Assembly: GCA_963677815.1 (NCBI GenBank)
Contig: OY782499.1
Coordinates: 186,001-250,000, forward strand
Direction of reading: 5' to 3'
DNA length: 64,000 bases
Source: JAEKNW01 sp963677815
GTDB taxonomy: Bacteria; Cloacimonadota; Cloacimonadia; Cloacimonadales; JAFGVF01
Shown: one piece after another, positions 61,301 to 64,000 of the stretch
Position numbering within the stretch: the first letter of the stretch is position 1
Layout: every line of letters begins with the position of its first letter
Translations under genes and position numbers: made by a program
The notes under the pieces: generated by a model
Databases searched by the model: none
Seen by the model: only the letters and a program-made list of their open reading frames with translations
Told to the model about the DNA's origin: nothing

Positions 61301-64000
61301 TGCTGCAAAAGTACCTGCTGAAGAGAAGTTTACACTTTCTAGTTTAACTAATCTTGATTCATAAGTATCAATTGCAGAAGTAATATCAGTAATTGATACT
61401 ACTAAAGGAGTGACAGTATTTCCTGTTGAAGTAGCAGAACCTGGGTCTGCAGTTGGAACAAATTGAAGGATTCCATTATATTCATTAAGAGTACCTTCAA
61501 TATTTGTAATACCGTCATATTGATTATAAGTTGTTGTGATAAGACCAGAGTTATCATCGATTAAGATACCAGCAGTGGCATCTTGGATATATTTTTGATT
61601 ACGAGAATCTCTTTGATAAGTTAAGATAGCTTGACCAGTTAATCTATAAATAGTACCATCAGTAGCACCAGCTCTTAAGCTTGCGATATCAGCAACCTCA
61701 GTAGCAGTAATTGAAGTGATGGTATATTCAGCAGTAGCAATAGCTGAATCATCATAATCAACTAAAGTAGCAAAGGCTTTCACAGTAGTATCTTCGGTGA
61801 TAGTTAAATCACTAGAATATACAAGTGAGCCTGTAGTTGGATCACTACCATCTAAGGTATAATAGATAGTAGCACCATCAGTTGCACAAGTAATAGTAAC
61901 TACAACTTGGTCATTATAAGAACCAGCAGCAGGGGTAAATTCAGGAGTTGCAACTGTAGGAGTTGGTTCGACTCCATAGCTTCCTAGATAAGCAAATGTA
62001 TCTTGTGGGTAGATATTCCATTGAGAAGAAGCTTCATCTGTACCAGCTGAAAGAGCCCAGTCAGTAGTTCCTTCAGTAACTGTTAACTTTCTAACAAGAG
62101 TATAATCTGCAGTAGTACCAGCACCACCAGCTACATCCCAAGATGAACCTGGATCAGAACCGAAAACACCAATCATATCAATTGCGATATCATTATAACA
62201 TAGAGCTACGGTATCATCACCGTTAAAGTTACAAACACCACTTGTTGCATCTGCAAGAGCGAGAACAGCTGCCTCAGCACCAGAGTTTGCAATAACGAAA
62301 ACTGCTTCAGCTGCTAGTGTACCATTGAAATCGTAAGTAGTACCCCAATCTCCACCATTGAAAGCAGTTTTTATAGTATAAGGTGTTAAATCGACTTCAG
62401 CACCAGTTCCGTTATAAATTTCGATAACTTTGTTGCTACCAGAACCTTCTATATATTCAGAAATAATCATACCAACTGGCATTTCATTTAGATCAACAAT
62501 AGTATAATCAGCACTTGCAATAGCAGAATCATCATAATCAACTAAGCTAGCAAAAGCTTTGACTGTTGCATCAGCAGTTAAAGTAAATGGAGCTGAATAA
62601 ACGTCAGAAGCTGTTGTTGGGTCATTTCCATCTATAGTATAATAGATAGTAGCACCTTCTGTAGCACAAGTGATAGTAACTTCAACTTGGTTATCATAGC
62701 TACCAGCTACAGGACTTATTTCAGGTGTTGCAACTATTTGAGCTGGATCAACACCATGACTTCCTAAATAGGTAAAGGTATCTTGAGGATAAACATTCCA
62801 TTGCGAAGAAGTTTCATCTGTACCAGCTGAAACAGCCCAGTCAGTTGTACCTTGAGTAACTTCAACTTTTCTTACAAGAGTGTAATTTACAGTTGTACCA
62901 ACTCCACCAGCTACATCCCATGAAGAACCTGGGTCCACTCCAGGAACACCAATTACATCAATAAGAGTAGTATTGTAGAAGAGACCAATTGCATCATCAC
63001 CGTTGAAGTAACAAACATTACTTGTAGCATCTGTTACGGCAAGAATAGCTGCAACTGAACCTGAGTTTGAGATAACAAAGACATCCCCAGCAGTAAGTGT
63101 ACCAGTCATATCATAATTATTACCCCAATCTCCACCATTAGAGCCTAGTTTAACACTATAAGGTGTTAAATCAACATCTGCACCTGTACCATTGTAGATT
63201 TCAATTGTTTTATTATTTGAACCACCTTCAATGTATTCAGAGATAATCATACCTGTTGGTATATCACCTGCTTCTGGACTTACTGTATAAGAAGCTTCTT
63301 GGCTGGTAGATGTTGCATTATCATCATCAGTTGCTTCAATTACATAATATACAGTAGTTTCTGCTAATTGAGCTGGAATATCAGCTGTATAAGAAGCACG
63401 GGCAGGAGTCATTGCAGTAGTTGTAGTATAGACGCCTGTTTCAGTTCCCCATTTTAAATTGATAGTAGCAATAGTGCCATCATTATCAACTGCATTAGCT
63501 GTAACTGTTACAGCATCAGTAGGATAAATTGTAAGAGGAGCATGAGTTACATCTGATATTACAGGAAGTTGGTTAGCAGTTACATCAAGAATAACATCAT
63601 CTGCATCTCTTGGGCTAATACCAAATGAACCATATTTGTAGTCAACAATACCTGTAATTGAAGAATAAACCTGTCCAACACTTGGAGCTGGGTCTGGAAT
63701 ATAGCCATATTCATCATCAATTTGAGCATTTCCAGAACCATCTGTTACATACCATTCATTATAGGTAGAAGGTTCTTGAGTAACTGATACATTTTCAACA
63801 GTAACTAATACGCCTTCATAAGCTTCTGTAGATGCCTGAGCAGTAGTAATTACAGCAGGAGTTACAGAGTTTCCTTGTGAAAGAGTTTGGAAACCATTGA
63901 TATTACTTAGTTCTGTTAAAGTATTATATTCAACAACTTGTCCATTAAAAGTAACTTCATCACCTATTGTAGGATTAGCTGTGTTGTTATAAACAAGGAT
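58346..64000 (-). CDS. Modular LTD / chitobiase-C / OB-fold surface protein C, N-terminus beyond right edge
   Basis: The frame is open from the right edge to TAA 58348-58346: at least 1,884 aa, N-terminus not in the window (the methionine at 63412 is internal). Modules seen: three lamin-tail domains (PTGMIISEYIEG start, W(D/E)VAG-(TG)-T(A/V)N(Y/H)TLVRK middle, FxYLGSH end), each about 170 residues; four chitobiase/hexosaminidase C-terminal-like modules (VTITCATEGATIYYTIDG); two nearly identical OB-fold DUF5689-like modules (YRLTG(Q/E)AILTYQR); two further OB-like domains (EWFVTDGSGDAQIDNG); and a last FN3 with MKFFKIEAS. Lamin-tail and OB modules often accompany secreted nucleases or phosphatases, so a catalytic domain may lie beyond the edge. 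Secreted and surface-located by analogy. Confidence 0.88.
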   Translation of the reverse strand: MLVYNNTANPTIGDEVTFNGQVVEYNTLTELSNINGFQTLSQGNSVTPAVITTAQASTEAYEGVLVTVENVSVTQEPSTYNEWYVTDGSGNAQIDDEYGYIPDPAPSVGQVYSSITGIVDYKYGSFGISPRDADDVILDVTANQLPVISDVTHAPLTIYPTDAVTVTANAVDNDGTIATINLKWGTETGVYTTTTAMTPARASYTADIPAQLAETTVYYVIEATDDDNATSTSQEASYTVSPEAGDIPTGMIISEYIEGGSNNKTIEIYNGTGADVDLTPYSVKLGSNGGDWGNNYDMTGTLTAGDVFVISNSGSVAAILAVTDATSNVCYFNGDDAIGLFYNTTLIDVIGVPGVDPGSSWDVAGGVGTTVNYTLVRKVEVTQGTTDWAVSAGTDETSSQWNVYPQDTFTYLGSHGVDPAQIVATPEISPVAGSYDNQVEVTITCATEGATIYYTIDGNDPTTASDVYSAPFTLTADATVKAFASLVDYDDSAIASADYTIVDLNEMPVGMIISEYIEGSGSNKVIEIYNGTGAEVDLTPYTIKTAFNGGDWGTTYDFNGTLAAEAVFVIANSGAEAAVLALADATSGVCNFNGDDTVALCYNDIAIDMIGVFGSDPGSSWDVAGGAGTTADYTLVRKLTVTEGTTDWALSAGTDEASSQWNIYPQDTFAYLGSYGVEPTPTVATPEFTPAAGSYNDQVVVTITCATDGATIYYTLDGSDPTTGSLVYSSDLTITEDTTVKAFATLVDYDDSAIATAEYTITSITATEVADIASLRAGATDGTIYRLTGQAILTYQRDSRNQKYIQDATAGILIDDNSGLITTTYNQYDGITNIEGTLNEYNGILQFVPTADPGSATSTGNTVTPLVVSITDITSAIDTYESRLVKLESVNFSSAGTFAANTNYTLTDGTDNLTFRTSFSEADYIGQAIFTSGLDVVAYVAEYNGSPQIVARNLADFTELAGPSTVATPEIAPATGTYYESQEVTITCATDGATIYYTIDGNDPTTGSSEYTTPFTVDATTTVKAMAVKTDWLDSSIAESVITIEEIIVPTGMIISEYIEGSSNNKAVEIYNGTGADVDLTPYTVRLASNGGDWGNTSDMQGTLASGDVYVIANASADASILAIADETSNVTYFNGDDAVGLFYNGILIDVFGTPTVDPGSTWEVAGDTGATANHTLVRKMTVTQGTTDWTASAGTSPEDSQWIVYPSDTFSYLGSHTEPMEVVASPVISPNGGNFENPIDVTLTCETAGASIYYTTNGDTPTDASTLYSAPFSLSADATIQAIAMKEGYLNSPVVSADFTFSAVTEVATIADLRAGLTDGTIYRLTGEAILTYQRTSRNQKYIQDATAGILIDDNSGVITTTYNLYDGITNLEGSLTEYNGTLQFVPSVNSDPATSTGNTVTPIVVTIADLNTNFNAYESQVVTVQGVTFVETGTFASGQNYTLTDGTNNLVFRTNFSEADYIGSDISANNLNVTGLAIEYQGTSQLTSRFASEIQEVTGYEDGLNISKTAMTFETEVGVESASQSYVLYMQGVDLGLVEVTGDFQIQDPDGAWGSDFFFELQEEEVTINVKFNATNAGTVYGQITHSADGFDDVIIDLTGIANEVLPTPIYDIQYTTEAGDGTYPSPYDGQDVLVEGIVTATNYAGSRYFISAPQGGAWNGIYVYDSTNSPSLGDIVSFRATVDEYYGWTELKTVTDFQVVSQGNTLPEPLVVTTADLASNEAYEGVLVKIENLTVTTAANSNDEWFVTDGSGDAQIDNGIFELIPAASVNDTFTSITGVVDYSYNQYGLNPRDADDIIAGGGVTELATPVITSIVKEATGIVITWEEVTNANSYKVYGSMNPDSGFELIQTVGTNSYTNDGADNMKFFKIEASTDAFTPAK

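Noticed and set aside
63410..63412. ATG 63412 as the start of surface protein C
   Set aside because: The frame stays open with normal domain sequence to the window edge, so this Met is internal.

Overview
The window is AT-rich bacterial DNA with tightly packed operons, strong GGAG-type ribosome binding sites and consensus-like TTGACA/TAAAAT promoters. It has very long Ig/FN3-type surface proteins, a Por/type 9 secretion-like C-terminal sorting domain on one protein, and intergenic regions full of GC-rich palindromic repeats. These traits suggest an anaerobic FCB-group bacterium, most likely a Cloacimonadota (WWE1) relative. That is inference from style; there is no rRNA here to confirm it. 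No tRNA, rRNA or CRISPR array was found.

Layout. 1-14111 (minus) is the start and at least 4,703 codons of a giant Ig-like surface protein, with a possible 54-56 aa ORF just upstream. 15146-23163 (plus) is a compact three-gene run: a 1,420 aa ATPase/TPR/sigma-54 activator, a DinG-type helicase whose exonuclease domain has lost its catalytic residues, and murB. 23164-24236 holds two palindromic repeat clusters around a rubrerythrin-like gene. 24237-35487 (minus) is a 13-gene operon: TetR regulator, Mrp-type antiporter subunits, a double-length fused antiporter subunit, complex-I-like H/B/C/D subunits, and a ferredoxin fused to a GltD/NfnL-like flavoprotein. It looks like an Mbx/Mbs-type ion-pumping ferredoxin:NAD(P) or sulfur oxidoreductase rather than a hydrogenase. 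metK (35804-36763, plus) has a structured leader that may be a SAM sensor. A secreted M23 peptidase, an ornithine-lipid pair (olsB, plsC/olsA-like) and ispF follow.

41257-64000 (minus) is a surface-protein island: two related 1.6-2.0 kaa modular proteins that share a near-identical 439-nt tract, a T9SS-type protein co-transcribed with a small repeat protein, and a third large LTD/chitobiase-C/OB-fold modular protein running off the right edge. Inside the island is a REP-associated tyrosine transposase (53425-53985). It is flanked by a perfect 10 x 28 bp palindromic array and by two copies of a 110-bp composite element. A third copy (36886-36995) interrupts an unrelated repeat, so it looks like a recent insertion. 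The same AACTGGGAA...TTCCCAGTT-bounded repeats fill most intergenic gaps, often beside terminators and once supplying a stop codon.
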